The position numbers were made by a program, and so were the translations under genes. Below are positions 21,795 to 34,125 of a stretch of 64,000 bases of DNA, one piece after another (within the stretch, counting starts at the first letter, position 1; each line of letters starts with the position of its first letter). The stretch covers positions 115,940,001-116,004,000 of the forward strand of contig JBITNC010000001.1 in the NCBI GenBank assembly GCA_050084985.1. The letters are read 5' to 3'. Under the pieces are notes generated by a model, which had not been told where the DNA came from, did no database searches, and worked only from the letters and a program-made list of their open reading frames with translations. Origin of the DNA: Nageia nagi. Its lineage: Eukaryota; Pinophyta.

Positions 21795-24700
21795 TTACTT
21801 AGGGATCTTCCCTTTTCTAGGTAAAATCCACTTAAGGTATAGATTTCCTCCCCTCTCTTGCATTTTTGGAGCTACTTCAATGTTTAGTCTATTTCAATAT
21901 TTTATTTAAAATTAAAATTTAAGAACTATACTAAAATTTATTTATTTTTGATTAATTGTGTTAATATCTAATATTTTATATTAGTTAATTTTTTTTTGTA
22001 AAATTTTGCATCATTTTAAAAATTTTGCAATTTTTTTTTAATTTTGCAATCCTTTTTCTTTAACAAAATTTGCTTAATAAATAGCAATATTATATTGTTA
22101 TGAAAATTTTGCATATCTTTTTCAATATACAAAAGCCAAGGAGGCTCTTTTTTTTTTCAAACACTACAATATCAAATATAATAAAAATAGGGAGGTGTAC
22201 ATAATATTCTAGTAGACATGTATGCAAAGTTTGATTTATTTTTATTTTTTATTTTTTTTTGTGTCATACTTCATGTGACCTACATGTACAAAACCTTCAC
22301 CCCTATCATAGCTTCCTCCCTTTGTCATAGCTTGCATGCCCCCCTCCTTATGGGAAAGGCAAGACCCTATACACATGTCCCTAGATTGAGTGGTATAATC
22401 CTCCCTATCCAGCTAGAAATAGAGTCAGATATGGTTTGGTTATACATAACAACCTTCAACCACATGTCAAAGAACCATCTGCTACAAATGAGGATGTTTG
22501 AGCTTAAATAAAAGTGTTAAGGAATTACCCTTTATTTCTAATTAATCCCCGAGGAAGATCTGGCAAGGGCTAAAGAAAAGAGAGGGCCTCACATCCCTAT
22601 TCAATTATTATTTAAGGGGAATCAACCTAATTTTATATTAGTGAGCAAGGAGTAGGGTGATAATATTTATAGACAAATAGATACCTAATTCCTATCGGTC
22701 CTTCCTTATTCCAATATGCTTGCTTGGCATGTCATTGGCTTCATCCCCATTGACACCAATTCCAACTCTATCTCACTATTGAACCTACTCCTTTGGATGA
22801 GCTCATAGTGCAGTGTTTACTCCCTTTTGTGTGAGTAGGTGCAAAGAATGAAGCCTTGAATTCTCCCTCCATCATGCCTCAGTTCCCATCTTAGCATACA
22901 TATCTATTGAGGCATTCTCCTCCTAGTTTTTTGTAAAAATCTATTTAAAAGTGTCTTTGGTGGATGTATAAACCTTTGTTACATATTTCCCAATTGGGTG
23001 AACACTTTAAGGATGTCAACGAGATGTAACTTGATCTAGAAATATATTGCTCATATTTATTGTATATTGGTAAAATAATAGTTGATGTATTTAAATCATT
23101 TGCCATTGAAGGCGATGCAGGTCTAGTGGTTGAGGGTTGTAAATACTTTAATCACTCGATTGACACTTATTATTTTATCCCTACATGAATTAGTTTACAT
23201 GCATGGTTGAAATTTTATTTACATAGTACAAGATTTATTTTTTATTTATATTGGGTTTTAACAAATATATAAGTGAATAATAAAACAAAACAAAAATACT
23301 ATTTTTTGTGAATTAATTTTTTTATAAAAAAAACTCTTATTTTTTTAAAGGAGTTATTTATTTTGAAAAGGAGGGATCAAATTATGATTTGTTTACTTAA
23401 AATTATTTTTTATCACTAATATTATTATTATTATTTCTAAAAATAAAATATTTTGCAGGTTCCACATATTGTGGTCCACTGCTTATATGTGCCTCGCAAG
23501 CTTTGAGGTGTAGCTCCTTAATAAAGGTACACCTTAAGTAAAAAGTGACATCCTATATATTCATATAATTTACTTTTTGACTAGTGTATGTGAGAATTTA
23601 TTTCTAAATGCATAAGCACTAGAAACTATTCATATAAATAGTAAAAGCAATAGCACTTTATATGGATGATTTTTGAGGCATAAGTTGATATCTAACATTT
23701 TTTTGCTTTCTTAAATTGCTAAATCTTGTTTTATTCTTAGATTTAACCTTATGTTCAAATTCAAATAGGATATGTATAATGTAATTTTGCAAGATTGAAG
23801 GTTTTTGAAAGGAAAAGATTCAAGATGGAAAAGATGCAAAGAAAATGGATACATAAACAAAGTTTAAAAAGAGATAATTTTTTTTGCAAGATAAAAGTTT
23901 AGTCAATTTACCCCTTCTTGAGAAAAATAAAATTTCTTAATAATTCCATTGAGCAAGAATTATGCAATTCCTTTTAACTAACTTTTAGCTTTTGAACAAG
24001 AGCATGATGTAATGTCTCTCAAAAGCAAATTCTTAAGCATATTTGTAACTAACAACTAACCCTAACGAAACTACTAACATTTTTATGGTTGATTTTTTTA
24101 GATTTAAGTTGTTAATCCAAGTGGAAAAGTACTGAAATCCATTACAAAAATAAATCAATTACAATAAAAGTAATAAAAGTGTACTAAAATACAATTTGGT
24201 CTACAATTACAAACTAACAAATGTAGTTTAGATTTCTCTAAAATTATAAAATTTCATATATAATTACTAAACAATGGAAGAATAATTTGAACTAAAATTA
24301 CAATCCAAGACTTACAACCGTACATTTTTCAAATTGATTCATAACTTGCAATTATGACTTACAATTAGCACAATTTATAATTTGCAATATTGACTTACAA
24401 TTTGCATAAGTGTTTTACAATTACAATTTCCTTGTGACTTGCAAAATTGGTTAATAATTAGAAAAAGTTTGTTTACAATATGCTTAAAAGTTTACAATTG
24501 GATAATTACTTTTTTTGCAAGTTCAATTTTCTTAAGATGACTTTTGCAAATATTTTTAAACAATCTTAAGATGAATTTTGCAAACATTTGAATAAACAAT
24601 ATTTTGTACAAATAATGGTAAGTTTTTTAATGTAACTTTATGACTTTCTCTAAGCTTAATTTTTGGAGTTTAGATGTATGCATGGGAATGTTTATTTAAT

Positions 24701-25100
24701 GTAAATTTATTCCAAAATGACTATGTTGCATTTTTTGATGTAAACAGATTATGATGTAGATGTGTAATTTGATTGAATTGGATATTTTTTTTACAATTAG
24801 TTTTTGGTTATGCACTTGTTGATATCACTTTTTTAATTGTACACACTTTATATATCTTTAAATGGAAGTGAAAAATTATGAAAATATTCTCCAAATTTGA
24901 ATTATTGTGAACATTTTTGATATCATTGTTTGGAGTGAGAAGTTGTGTAAACCTCCTTCCATTATTGATTATGCAAAGGTGGATAATTTGTATATCATCA
25001 TTTTTTTATGTATAGATAAATATTTTGTTTATCACCATTGTTATACATAGGTTGATATTATATCACTGTTATTGTAATGACCTTAACTAAGCTCAATTTT
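21795..25100 (+). other. Interior of element B, 5' part, unrecognisable
   Basis: No gag, protease or integrase motif can be read with confidence in any frame. The stretch 22300-23000 is less A/T-rich and looks different from the rest. A run of loose repeats built on TTACAATT/TTGCAA lies at about 24300-24520. The content may include unrecognised older insertions. Confidence 0.45.
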
Positions 25101-25520
25101 TAGATCTTAGAAATATGCTACAATTATTAATAAGTTATCCTTAAGTGGGGAGTTATTAACTTCATAACAACGCATATTTTACAATACAAGTATTTTTTTA
25201 TCAAGGAAGAAATTTTGAAATAACTTTGCAATTATTGTCTATCAAAATAAAACTCTATTGATATTTTCACCTAAGCTGTAGTCATTTGGATCGATGAAAT
25301 TATCCTCAAGAAAGATTGAAGTATGAATTCTTGGCTTAACTACTTCATCCTTATGAGGGTTGATGAATTGTTGATCCTATTCTATTATGTATACATTTTT
25401 TATACATTGATCATACAATATATGACTATAAGTATTCACTTGGCATATTTATGATGAATTATAGTGCACCACTTGATACCACATTTACTTTCATTTTGCA
25501 AAGTTTGTATTTTAATCCAT
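25100..25520 (+). repeat. Second copy of the Copia 3' tail inside element B
   Basis: The order 'aagtggggag', 'aacttcataa', 'gaagtatgaattcttgg', 'ttggcat..ttatgatga.ttatagtgcacca' parallels the tails at 28780-29300 and 4090-4470. Its presence upstream of B's own tail suggests a rearrangement or a further nested fragment. Confidence 0.5.
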
Positions 25521-27539
25521 GTTGATGCATTTATAATTGAAATATTGGGTCTTGGGGCTAAAATAAAAAGATATTAAAATCAATATTTGTATTCATAAAT
25601 TAGGCTAAAAAATATGACTTTAAAAAAATCCTTGTTGAAAAGATATCAACAATAAGTACCTTGTGCTTTACTTAAAATCAAGATTTGGATGTTGAATTGT
25701 ACTATTGACACTTAATTTTGGTCCATATTAAGTGGCCATGTTTAAGTGTTTTATTAAGACAATCTTATATCATGTTATGGGTATTTTCTTGTTCCTTTCT
25801 CATATAATATTATTGTTTAATGTGCTAAGAGGCCTTATCTCTTATTATGGGTATAATCAAAATAAGATATGGCTCTAGATCTGGGTCCTCAACTACCTCA
25901 CTCTTGTTGTATCTGCTACTCCAACCAATTCCCTTGTCTCTATCGATTAAGTACATATATAAGGGTAAGTATGATTGTAGGAAAAGTTATAAAGATTTCA
26001 ATCTCGATAGCTAGTACCATTTCAAAGTTTCAATGTTTATCAATACCACCTATTGAGATTGGCCTTTATTATAGGAACATATATGTTATTCCATATTTCA
26101 CAACTATATGTTTGGCTTGACTTATTGGTCATTTTTTATACTTTAGATCTTAGTTATGAACTCCATTCCTTTGGACACCTAGCATTCATGATGTCATATC
26201 CATCGATGCTATTATTTGGGACCCAATATTCATGCTCCTATAAGCGTTCATGCTATCATTCTAGTTTATTGTGCTATATGGGGATTCACATATCAAGTTC
26301 CTTATATTTTACAAGCTTTTGTATGCATATAATCTTCATCACCCAAGTAAGATTTACAAGTATTTATATTATATTACACTTGATATAGATATTAGTAGTG
26401 TGTTTTTTTTTTTTTTAATCTTGATCCAATTATCTAGATTCATTATTTATTGTTACATTTGTTTATATTTAGATTATTTTTCACTATCATCGTTAATGTT
26501 GATCCATATTTATCTTAGTTAATAATGAAGATAATACATTATCACATGTTAATATTTTAATATAGTTTCCACCTAGCTCATCCTAGGGGTTATTAAAAAC
26601 ATTCAACGCCTACAACCTAATAGGATTGATAATATTGAGAAAATTGCCTTACAACTTGTTAAGGACATCATTCTATAACCTTAGGAAGACTCCTAGAGTT
26701 TAGCTTGATAAAATCTCAAGGTATTTTTTGAAACAATCAAGTACTTTTAAAAGTGAAGATCTTTATGAACTTAAGAAACCTAAATAATTGGTATTGTTTC
26801 TTTCTAACTTGATCTTCTATGCTTCAAGTTTTTATGATTACCAAAAAATTTATGATTATTAGTTTTGGATCAAATAAGTATGATGGAAATAAAGGCATGT
26901 ATTTTCATATGGTAAATTGTGGTACTTATGGTGGCCTATAGTGGCATATGGTAAATTATGATGAGATAGATCTCACATTAAGAATGAGAATAACATGAGA
27001 CTCTTGTCTCATACACTCCTTGTTGATAATTATTTCTCTTTAAGGATCTTAGTGAAGTATCTTAAGTCCTTTTTTGGGGACCTTTGCTCTTTAAGGATCT
27101 TAGTGAAGTATCTTTTGCCTTCATTTTTTTTGATGACCTTAGTAGGATTTTTTTTTTTTTTTTACCTATAATCCAATATTTATGATGATAAGGAATAAAA
27201 TATATCAATAATTATTTTCTTACATAAGAGGATTTCACTTTCCAAACCTTTGATATGAATACCTTCTAAAAGAGGAAGGAGTTACACATAGAATGCAACA
27301 TTATGATCTATGACATTAAAGGTTTAGGCTCTATTATTCTCCTTAATAATTAATATTTGGATAAATAAATAATATTATTGAACTTTTTAAATAAAATGGG
27401 CTCATACTTCATATGGAGTTTCACAAGAACCTTCCAAAAAGAGGACCAAACCAAATGAGTCATTTAAAGAGATCAAAACATGACTAGAAGTATGACTTTG
27501 AGTATGTATCTCCTTGTCAAATCAAAGGTGATAATGAAC
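25521..27539 (+). other. Interior of element B, unrecognised
   Basis: A/T-rich, full of stops in all frames. A 28-bp block around ctctttaaggatcttagtga recurs at 27035 and 27088 (53-bp spacing). A long T run lies at about 27149-27164. No domain is recognised. Confidence 0.4.
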
Positions 27540-28020
27540 CTTTAAACTTTTAAGGAAGATTATCTTTATTCTTATTGGATGGAAGATATGAAGTTATAAT
27601 CTGATGCTCTCATGAAAAATGGAACTTGGGACTCAGTTTCATTTCAAATTTAATAGGTTTGTAATTAGAAATAAATGGGTTAAGTATAACTCAATTGGTG
27701 AAGTTGATAAATATGAGGGTTGATGGCTAAGACTTTTACTCAAAGTATAAATTTTATTATAGGGAAATATTTGCTCCAATTTCAAGATATCTATAGTTAG
27801 ACTAATTCTTACACATTCAACAACCCATGGTTGAAAGATACTCAAATTTAATGTGGAAACTATCTTTAGTGACCTAGATGAATTGGTATTAATGCTTATT
27901 TACATGGATCATTTTTTGATAATATGACACTAATCAATGATTACATATCAAAACTCAAGATAAAATAAGATATTATACATACCTTGGTATGCAAGGATTG
28001 TACCTATCTCATTCAATAGA
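27540..28020 (+). pseudogene. Copia reverse transcriptase remnant of element B
   Basis: Fragments in shifting frames match the Copia reverse transcriptase in order. 'DALMKNGTWDSV' and 'RNKWV' followed by 'GEVDKYEG' come from the N-terminal part. 'AKTFTQ' and 'REIFAPISRY' are in the expected place for 'AKGFTQ' and 'ETFAPV'. A later 'YLGMQGLYLSH' near 27980 matches the region after the catalytic site. The catalytic YVDD is not seen, so an internal part is missing. Confidence 0.68.
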
Positions 28021-28045
28021 AATAAATCTCAAATACATGCCATAT

Positions 28046-28350
28046 TATTTCCTTCCATGTTTATGGAACAATATTCATGTTTATGGATACATATCACATT
28101 ATTTTATTCTATGTTGATGTATAAATATCCATGTTTATTGATGGATACCACATTGTTTGATTTCATATTGATGGAGGAATATCCATAGTTATGGATGGAT
28201 GCCACATTGTTTGCTTCCATGTTGATGGAGGAATATATATATTTATAGATAGATACCACATGTTTACTTCCATTTTGGGCAATTTGTATCCATGTTTATG
28301 GATTATTTTCCATTTTGTTACTTTCATGTTGGAATATTGTATCCATGTTG
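28046..28350 (+). repeat. Degenerate tandem array, unit about 60 bp
   Basis: Five or so imperfect units carry the words 'ttccatgttgatgg', 'ggaatatccatgtttatgga' and 'taccacattgttt'. They differ in length, so the array is old. It lies between the reverse transcriptase remnant and the 3' tail of element B. Confidence 0.75.
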
Positions 28351-28379
28351 ATAGGTTTGTTGATGCATACCTTCCTTAT

Positions 28380-28690
28380 CTAAGCTACAATACTGTTGAA
28401 GGATACCTTAAACCTTGAAAATAATATGTTGTAAATAAGTAAGGACCTATTCTTCTTGACTAGTGGTATGGTCAAGTGAGCATTTTATTATTATGGCTAT
28501 GCATATTGACTACTCGCATGGTCAAGTTGGCATTTTGTGGCTTGTTCTTAATCTAGACTATAGTATTGTTGAAGGAGATATTAATCCTCCAAAACAACAT
28601 ATTTGTAAATGGATAAGAACTTATGTCAAAATTGAATTATTGTATAATCAAATTGGCATTTGATGGCTTGTGGCTTAGTTAATATAATAT
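28380..28690 (+). repeat. Degenerate tandem pair, unit about 172 bp
   Basis: 'Ctacaatactgttgaagga' at about 28385 and 'ctatagtattgttgaagga' at about 28557 begin two copies. Each continues through an 'atgttgtaaat' or 'atttgtaaat' word and a 'tcaa(g/a)ttggcattt(t/g)' word. Open stretches of 66-75 codons here are by-products of the repeat. Confidence 0.65.
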
Positions 28691-28769
28691 GTCTATTGGT
28701 ATATAAAGTAACTAATGACCCATTTAATCAGTTTGCTTAATTTTCTTATGAAGTAAGGATTTTCCATGA

Positions 28770-29685
28770 AGTTTCTCTCAAGGGGGAGAATTATTATGAT
28801 ATGATATCAACTTCATAATGAAAGAATATTTTATATCAACTTGCATATAGAAAGGGTGCAAAAAAATGATAATAAATAGAATGTAACATAAAGTAGGAAA
28901 TCATATCATCTCTTAGGATGGTAAATTTTTCCTTAAAGAAAAGTGAAATATGAATTCTTGGGAATTCTTATCATAAATACTTCAGCTCTAGGATGATATT
29001 TTGTTGAATAATATTGATCATTTTTGTATGCATTGTTATACTTAGTTATCCATGTGTGAGGAACTCATTTGAGTTATCCACATGTGAAGAACATATTTAT
29101 GCACTTTGAAACATATGATGAGCTTTGTATATACTATTTAGTTAAACACTTGTGAGGAAATGGCATGTGCATATTTTGGACACAAGTTATCATATGTTAT
29201 ATTTTTTTATGATGATCAACACAAGTTTTGTTTATACAATAGGTGATTATAGGTTTCCTTGGAATCCTCTTAATGTCTTAAGTGCACCATTTAATCAATT
29301 TATGGATGGAATTAATTGATTCATTTATCTTATGTTGATATGAATGTATATATGATGCATCTAACATATCTTATTTATGAGTTGCTTGTAGCTTGCAAGT
29401 TTCTTCTAGAGATTGCATATTACTTACTTTGTATGTACAAGCTCATGGAGGCTCATCATGTCAACATGTTGTTGAATGACTACTACTTGTACATTAAAAC
29501 CATTTATAGATGATAATTATTATATTGTAAACCATTTGTTCAAATGGTTATATAGTGAGACTTATCTATGTTTTATTCCTTCTTAATATGTCAAGTTCTT
29601 ATTTTCGATTGTATTTATTATGGAGGAGAACTCTCTTATATGCTATTTCTATCTTCTCTTCTCTCTACCCCAATATTGCATAAGG
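28770..29685 (+). other. 3' non-coding tail of element B with three copies of the 25-base motif
   Basis: The tail begins after 'ctcaagggggaga' and parallels the tails of C1 and C2. Copies of the TTAGTTATCCATRTGTGAGG-type motif are at 29042-29066, 29071-29092 and, more diverged, 29136-29160. Later landmarks 'taagtgcaccattt' and 'ttgatatgaatgtat' also match C1. It ends in the polypurine tract taaggggaa at 29681-29689. Confidence 0.72.
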
Positions 29686-29690
29686 GGAAT
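29686..29690. repeat. Target-site duplication of element A, left copy (GGAAT)
   Basis: GGAAT precedes element A and TGAAT (36237-36241) follows it, with one mismatch. The final T of the right copy is also the first base of B's 3' LTR, so A inserted exactly at B's tract/LTR junction. Confidence 0.78.
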
Positions 29691-29911
29691 TGTTAAAAAC
29701 CATAATCTTATAATGGTATTTGTAAATATTTAGAAATTAGACATGTGTCAATGACAAGTGTCATGTGCTTAGGCAGGTAAATTAGTTAGGATGAGGTGTA
29801 CACTTAGTTGCACCATTTTAGGAGTTTGTTAGTTAACCACTTTTGTGGTCTATATATTGTAAATTATTCTTGAGTTAATATAATCTTGGAGTTTTATGAT
29901 CCATTCCTGCA
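29691..29911 (+). repeat. 5' LTR of element A (221 bp)
   Basis: Begins TGTTAAAAAC, ends TTCCTGCA. Lacks about 29 bases present in the 3' LTR after 'caagtgtcat'. Otherwise it differs from the 3' copy at about four positions. Confidence 0.95.
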
Positions 29912-29912
29912 T

Positions 29913-29924
29913 TGGTATCAGAGC
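29913..29924 (+). promoter_or_regulatory. Primer-binding site of element A (initiator tRNA-Met type)
   Basis: TGGTATCAGAGC, one base after the LTR, complementary to the 3' end of plant initiator tRNA-Met. Confidence 0.95.
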
Positions 29925-31141
29925 TAGGAATTTAGAAAACTCCATGCAAATTCGTCACTGTATTTTGCTATGATTTCTAGTAGTATTTTGTTTTGGAGCA
30001 AGGTTAATGAAAACTCCATGAATGTATGTTCCTTTGTTCATGAGAGTTTTTCTTTCATGTACATTGTCTATTTTACGTCATGCAATTTTAATTAGCTGGT
30101 GTAAGATGCTGTAGACTTATTTTAGGGAGAAACTCTTGTCCTTTAGCTGCTAGGTGTGTTCCTCCATTATTTGTATTGTTGAGAGCTCCTCCATTTTACT
30201 ACTAAAGGTCTACTGTTACGTTGGGATAGTGGGTATTTCTAAAATCCCAGCTCCTAATCCTTATGGAGCCTCCTGCTGACCATCCACCTGATTGCATTTC
30301 ATGGTTCTGGAGGTTAAAAACATGCACCCAGCACTCATTCTCTGTTGTAGCATAGATGCCCTCCAACCTGCTACCTAAATATTGTTCATGGTGTTACTTT
30401 CATAGCTTAGAACTGACCTGCAATGTTGGTTTTATGGAATTCTAACTGATGTTTTCTGTGACTGATAATGTGAAGCTTTTGCTATTCCCACTGCATTCTG
30501 GCTTACTGCACAACGTCAGGCACCCTGTTCATTTTGTCTATGCTCATTATTGTGGACATTAGGTTATTCACTACTATGATTTGTAGCTACATTTTCCCTG
30601 CATGAGAGTGGTGGTCCTCTAGTTTGTAGCTCCCTTGATTGTTTGTGTCTCTACTACTATTTGCTGCTAGACGTGGGCCTTTTGAAACTATAAACTCCTT
30701 TTGCTAACGTGCTACGTTGGTGTGGCTGTTGGGATCATGGAGAAACTGAAGAGTTCAAATGTGATTATTACTGCACTCCAGACGTCATTCCATCTCAATT
30801 GCTACATTGGTGGCTCTCTAAATGTGGGGTTTACATAGTGGCCCACCTATTTTCTCACCCCCTCACCCATTAAGGTGCCTTTAATATTTTTTAAACATGG
30901 TCACTTTAATATTCGTAGTGGAGGTATTTTAGGGGTTGTTTAATTATTTTGTTTGGAATTTTATTTTGGAGTGATAAGGTGTATAAAATATTTTGATACT
31001 CCAAAATATTTAATTACAAATTTTATATTTGGGTATATTTAAATATTTAAAGTTATTAAATATTTTAATTTTATATTAAAATATTTTTTAATTTTCAAAT
31101 ATTTTGGCAATGATACGATCTACAGATGTCATGCCATTCTT
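29925..31141 (+). other. Long leader of element A, including a less A/T-rich block
   Basis: Over 1.2 kb separates the primer-binding site from the first ORF, long for a Copia leader. From about 30070 to 30880 base composition is visibly richer in G and C than any other non-coding part of the window and has no long ORF, suggesting captured host sequence. From 30880 to 31110 it turns extremely A/T-rich and includes an inverted pair attttggagt/actccaaaat. A candidate splice acceptor 'ctacag' ends at 31125. Confidence 0.5.
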
Positions 31142-31636
31142 ATGAATATACTTGAAAATGAAAATCCTAAAAACTTTGATGAAGAAGTAAGAGTGTATGG
31201 TATTGATACTATTCTTCAAGATCTCAAAAATATAGTCATTCAATACCAACAAATTATTCCTCCTGACGTACACTATGACGGTGATCTTGAAGACAATGAG
31301 TACTTTGATAGTGCTCCATTTCCTAGTGAAGAATACGAGCCTGAGGAGATTGCAGAAAATTCAATTGAGGAATACACACTAGCACCACAACCACCTGAGA
31401 TTATCATCATCAATGATAGTGATGAGTTTACTCCAGCAGTTGCACCAGTTGATCAAAGTCTTAATCTTAATATTCTAGCCTCTGAGTCAGATTCAAGATT
31501 CTAGATATCTTCAGTTGCACCAATTGAAGAAAGAGAGAGAGATAACTTTGATCTTGATTATATCCATCCACCAATGGTCATTGAGCAACATATTCATGAA
31601 TGCATCGATCGCATGTGGATCGATTTAGACTTGTAA
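31142..31636 (+). pseudogene. Acidic accessory ORF in the leader of element A
   Basis: 164 codons in one frame with a single internal TAG at 31502-31504, between the primer-binding site and gag and in a different frame from gag. The product is strongly acidic (Asp/Glu-rich around residues 40-80, with stretches such as 'DGDLEDNEYFDS' and 'EEYEPEEIAE'), Pro-rich further on, and has no membrane segment or signal peptide. I recognise no family. The coherent composition across the stop suggests it was translated before decay. It could instead be a fragment of a host coding sequence carried by the element. Confidence 0.5.
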
Positions 31637-31755
31637 ATTTCTATATTTGACATCATCTTGCTCTATTTTGCCTTGTTTGGGCAAAGATTGTTTATATTTC
31701 AAATATAGTAAATTATCTACTTCTTTTGTGACTTTGTAACTTTTCATCTTACAAA

Positions 31756-32670
31756 ATGCATTCCTTAGTAAGCATTATTGGGGTTGTTTTGACTGGTCAA
31801 AACAATTGGTCAGAATGGTATAGGAAGATAAAAAATACACTCATCTTCAATGATTTTTGGGAAGGTATATGCGATGGAAAAACCAAACCCATCAAACCAA
31901 CTGATGACAAAGAGCTCGTGGTTTGGAACATGAAGAATTGTAAAGCGTATGCTCTAATAGCTGCTTCTATATCTGAAGAAGTCAATCAACATATCACTTC
32001 AATTGATGATGCTTGGAGTTCATTGGAAAAGTTAAAAGAGTTGTATGACTCTCATTCAACGTTGGAACTCATCCAACTTTAGTTAAAGCTCTTCAATTTG
32101 CAATTGCAGAACAATGATCCCATAGTACTTATTTTAGAAATCAATGCAATAATGTATGATATCGAGGCTATAGGTGTTGAAATTGATATTTCTCTTGTAG
32201 CCTTGATCAAATCTCTCTATCCCACATACTCAACTTATCTTGAATCACTTCAAGTGAGTGGACAATTAGCCACCCTCACCTTCAAAAATTTGTCAGAAAA
32301 GATTGCAGAGCATGAAAAAGCTTTTGGAAAGAAGACCAATGATGCTTCAAATATTGTTTACAATGCTCAGTTAGAGAAGAATGATGCTTCTTATGCAGAT
32401 AGTAGCAATAGAGGTCATGGTCGGAAAAATTTTAGAGGTAGAGGAGGTAGAAATCAAGGAGGTCGTGGAGATAAAAGGGAGAAGTTAAATTTATATTGCA
32501 CTCGATGCGATAGAAAAGGCCATGAAGCTACTACATGTCGCATTCCATGGGAGAAAATTGTTGAAAAGAAAGAGCAACAAGGTGATCAAAGTAAGAACTC
32601 TACATCCGCTCATTTTGTTATAGCTGAATGTAACATTGGTCTTAGTGACCTAATAAATACTTCATATGCA
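31756..32670 (+). pseudogene. Element A gag (capsid and zinc knuckle)
   Basis: Opens 'MHSLVSIIGVVLTGQNNWSEW' style, as in Copia gag with an N-terminal 'L.G.NW..W' motif. The UBN2 capsid core follows (32000-32330, 'AWSSLEKLKELYDSHS'), then a basic Gly/Arg linker ('GRGGRNQGGRG') and an intact zinc knuckle C-x2-C-x4-H-x4-C at 32497-32538. A TAG at 32080-32082 splits it into two open parts. Gag would package the element RNA in cytoplasmic particles. Confidence 0.88.
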
Positions 32671-34125
32671 TCAAGGGAAGATGCATGGTTGCTTGATATG
32701 AGAGCAACATGTCATATGACTTTTAGGAGGGATTTCATTGAAGAATTGAATGAAGATATTGATGGTGTAGTCTACTTTGCAGATCGATCAAAACTTAAGC
32801 CATCTGGAATTGGCTCAATCAGGCTTAAACTACCAGGATTTCCAAATTTTATGCTTCAAAATGTACTTTATCTTCCAGAATTGAGGAGAAATTTTCTTTC
32901 CCTTGTTCTTGTTTGACAACAAGGACATACCATCCATATGTTCGATGGTAAGGTGGAAATACGATAGTCTCCTAACAACAAAGTTGTGATGCTTGGTTTG
33001 GAAGATGGAAAGCTATTGAAACTCTCTAGTGCTTCTGTTCAATCGAAGGAATTTGTATTCCTTACACATCAAGAAAAAGGTACACTTCCCTTAAGTCTTT
33101 TATGGCATGCTAGATTTGGACACCTTAATTTTGATGACCTACATATTTTAAAGAAACGAGGTTTTAGTGGTTTACCTACAATACCTAGGAACATTGCCCC
33201 TTGTGAAGCCTATATTCTAGGAAAGCACCACAAGCAACTGTTTATAAATTCCCAATGGAGAGCCAATAGAAAACTTGAACTAGTTCATTTCGATTTGTGT
33301 GGTCCATTTTTTGTACCTTTTGCAGCTGGGAATAGATATATTATGACATTAATTGATGATTATTCTAGGATTTCTTGGGTTTATTTTTTAAAACATAAGT
33401 CTAAAGCTTTTTCCAAATTCAAAGACTTTCATGTAAGTATTGAAAATGAAGCTCATACTCGTATAGGTATCCTTTGTTCAGATAATGGGGGGGAATATAA
33501 TTCAAATGACTTCAAATATTACTTACACCAACATGGGATTAAACATCATACTATTGTTCCCTATAACCCATAACAAAATGGGGTTGCTGAAAGATTGAAT
33601 AGAACTCTATTGAACATGGACCGTGCAATGATATTCTTCAATAATGTCAAAATTATGTTTTAGGGTGATGTAGTTCAATGTACTATTTATTTGAGAAACA
33701 GATCTCCTTCTCATGCTCTCAAAGATAAGACTCCATTTGAAATGTGGTTTGGTCGTATTCCTTCTCTATGTCATCTCAGGATCTTTGGTTCCACCTGTTG
33801 TGCGCTCATACCTAAGGAACAACGAAGCAAGCTTGAAGCTAGGAGTCGAAAGTGTATTTTCTTGGGCTATTCAAACACTACCAAGGGATACAAGCTTTAT
33901 GATGAGGTAAACAAGAAGTTTCTCTTTGCAAGAGATGTTATCTTTCTTGAATTTTCCAAAAGTGACAATACTGTTGAGCGAAAGATTGATCATCTTGATA
34001 AGTTTACCCATGGAAAGCATTATTTTGAAAAAGATTATGAAATTCCAAATCTTGAGGGGGGATTTCCTATATTGGATCCAAATTTGGATTTTTTACCATT
34101 TGTTCATGAAATCAAGCACCAAGAG
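32671..34125 (+). pseudogene. Element A protease and integrase
   Basis: The protease site lies at about 32686-32710: W-L-L-D is kept but the following Ser-Gly reads Met-Arg, so activity is doubtful. GAG-pre-integrase follows at 33080-33250 ('LLWHARFGHLN', then 'CEAYILGKH'), where the second Cys of the HHCC finger is Tyr. The integrase core keeps all three acidic residues: 'HFDLCGPF' (33290), 'CSDNGGEYN' (33480) and 'GVAERLNR' (33590). Stops at 32914, 33571 and 33661 correspond to expected Arg, Gln and Trp. The reading frame changes near 34115. Confidence 0.9.

Noticed and set aside
22218-22511. 97-codon frame in element B
   Set aside because: Starts in a T-rich run, no recognisable motif, no matching frame in related elements. 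Not supported as a gene.
25869-26522. Overlapping plus-strand frames of 83-111 codons
   Set aside because: Hydrophobic, Leu/Ile/Tyr/Ser-rich translations typical of A/T-rich DNA, no domain, and they lie inside decayed element B.
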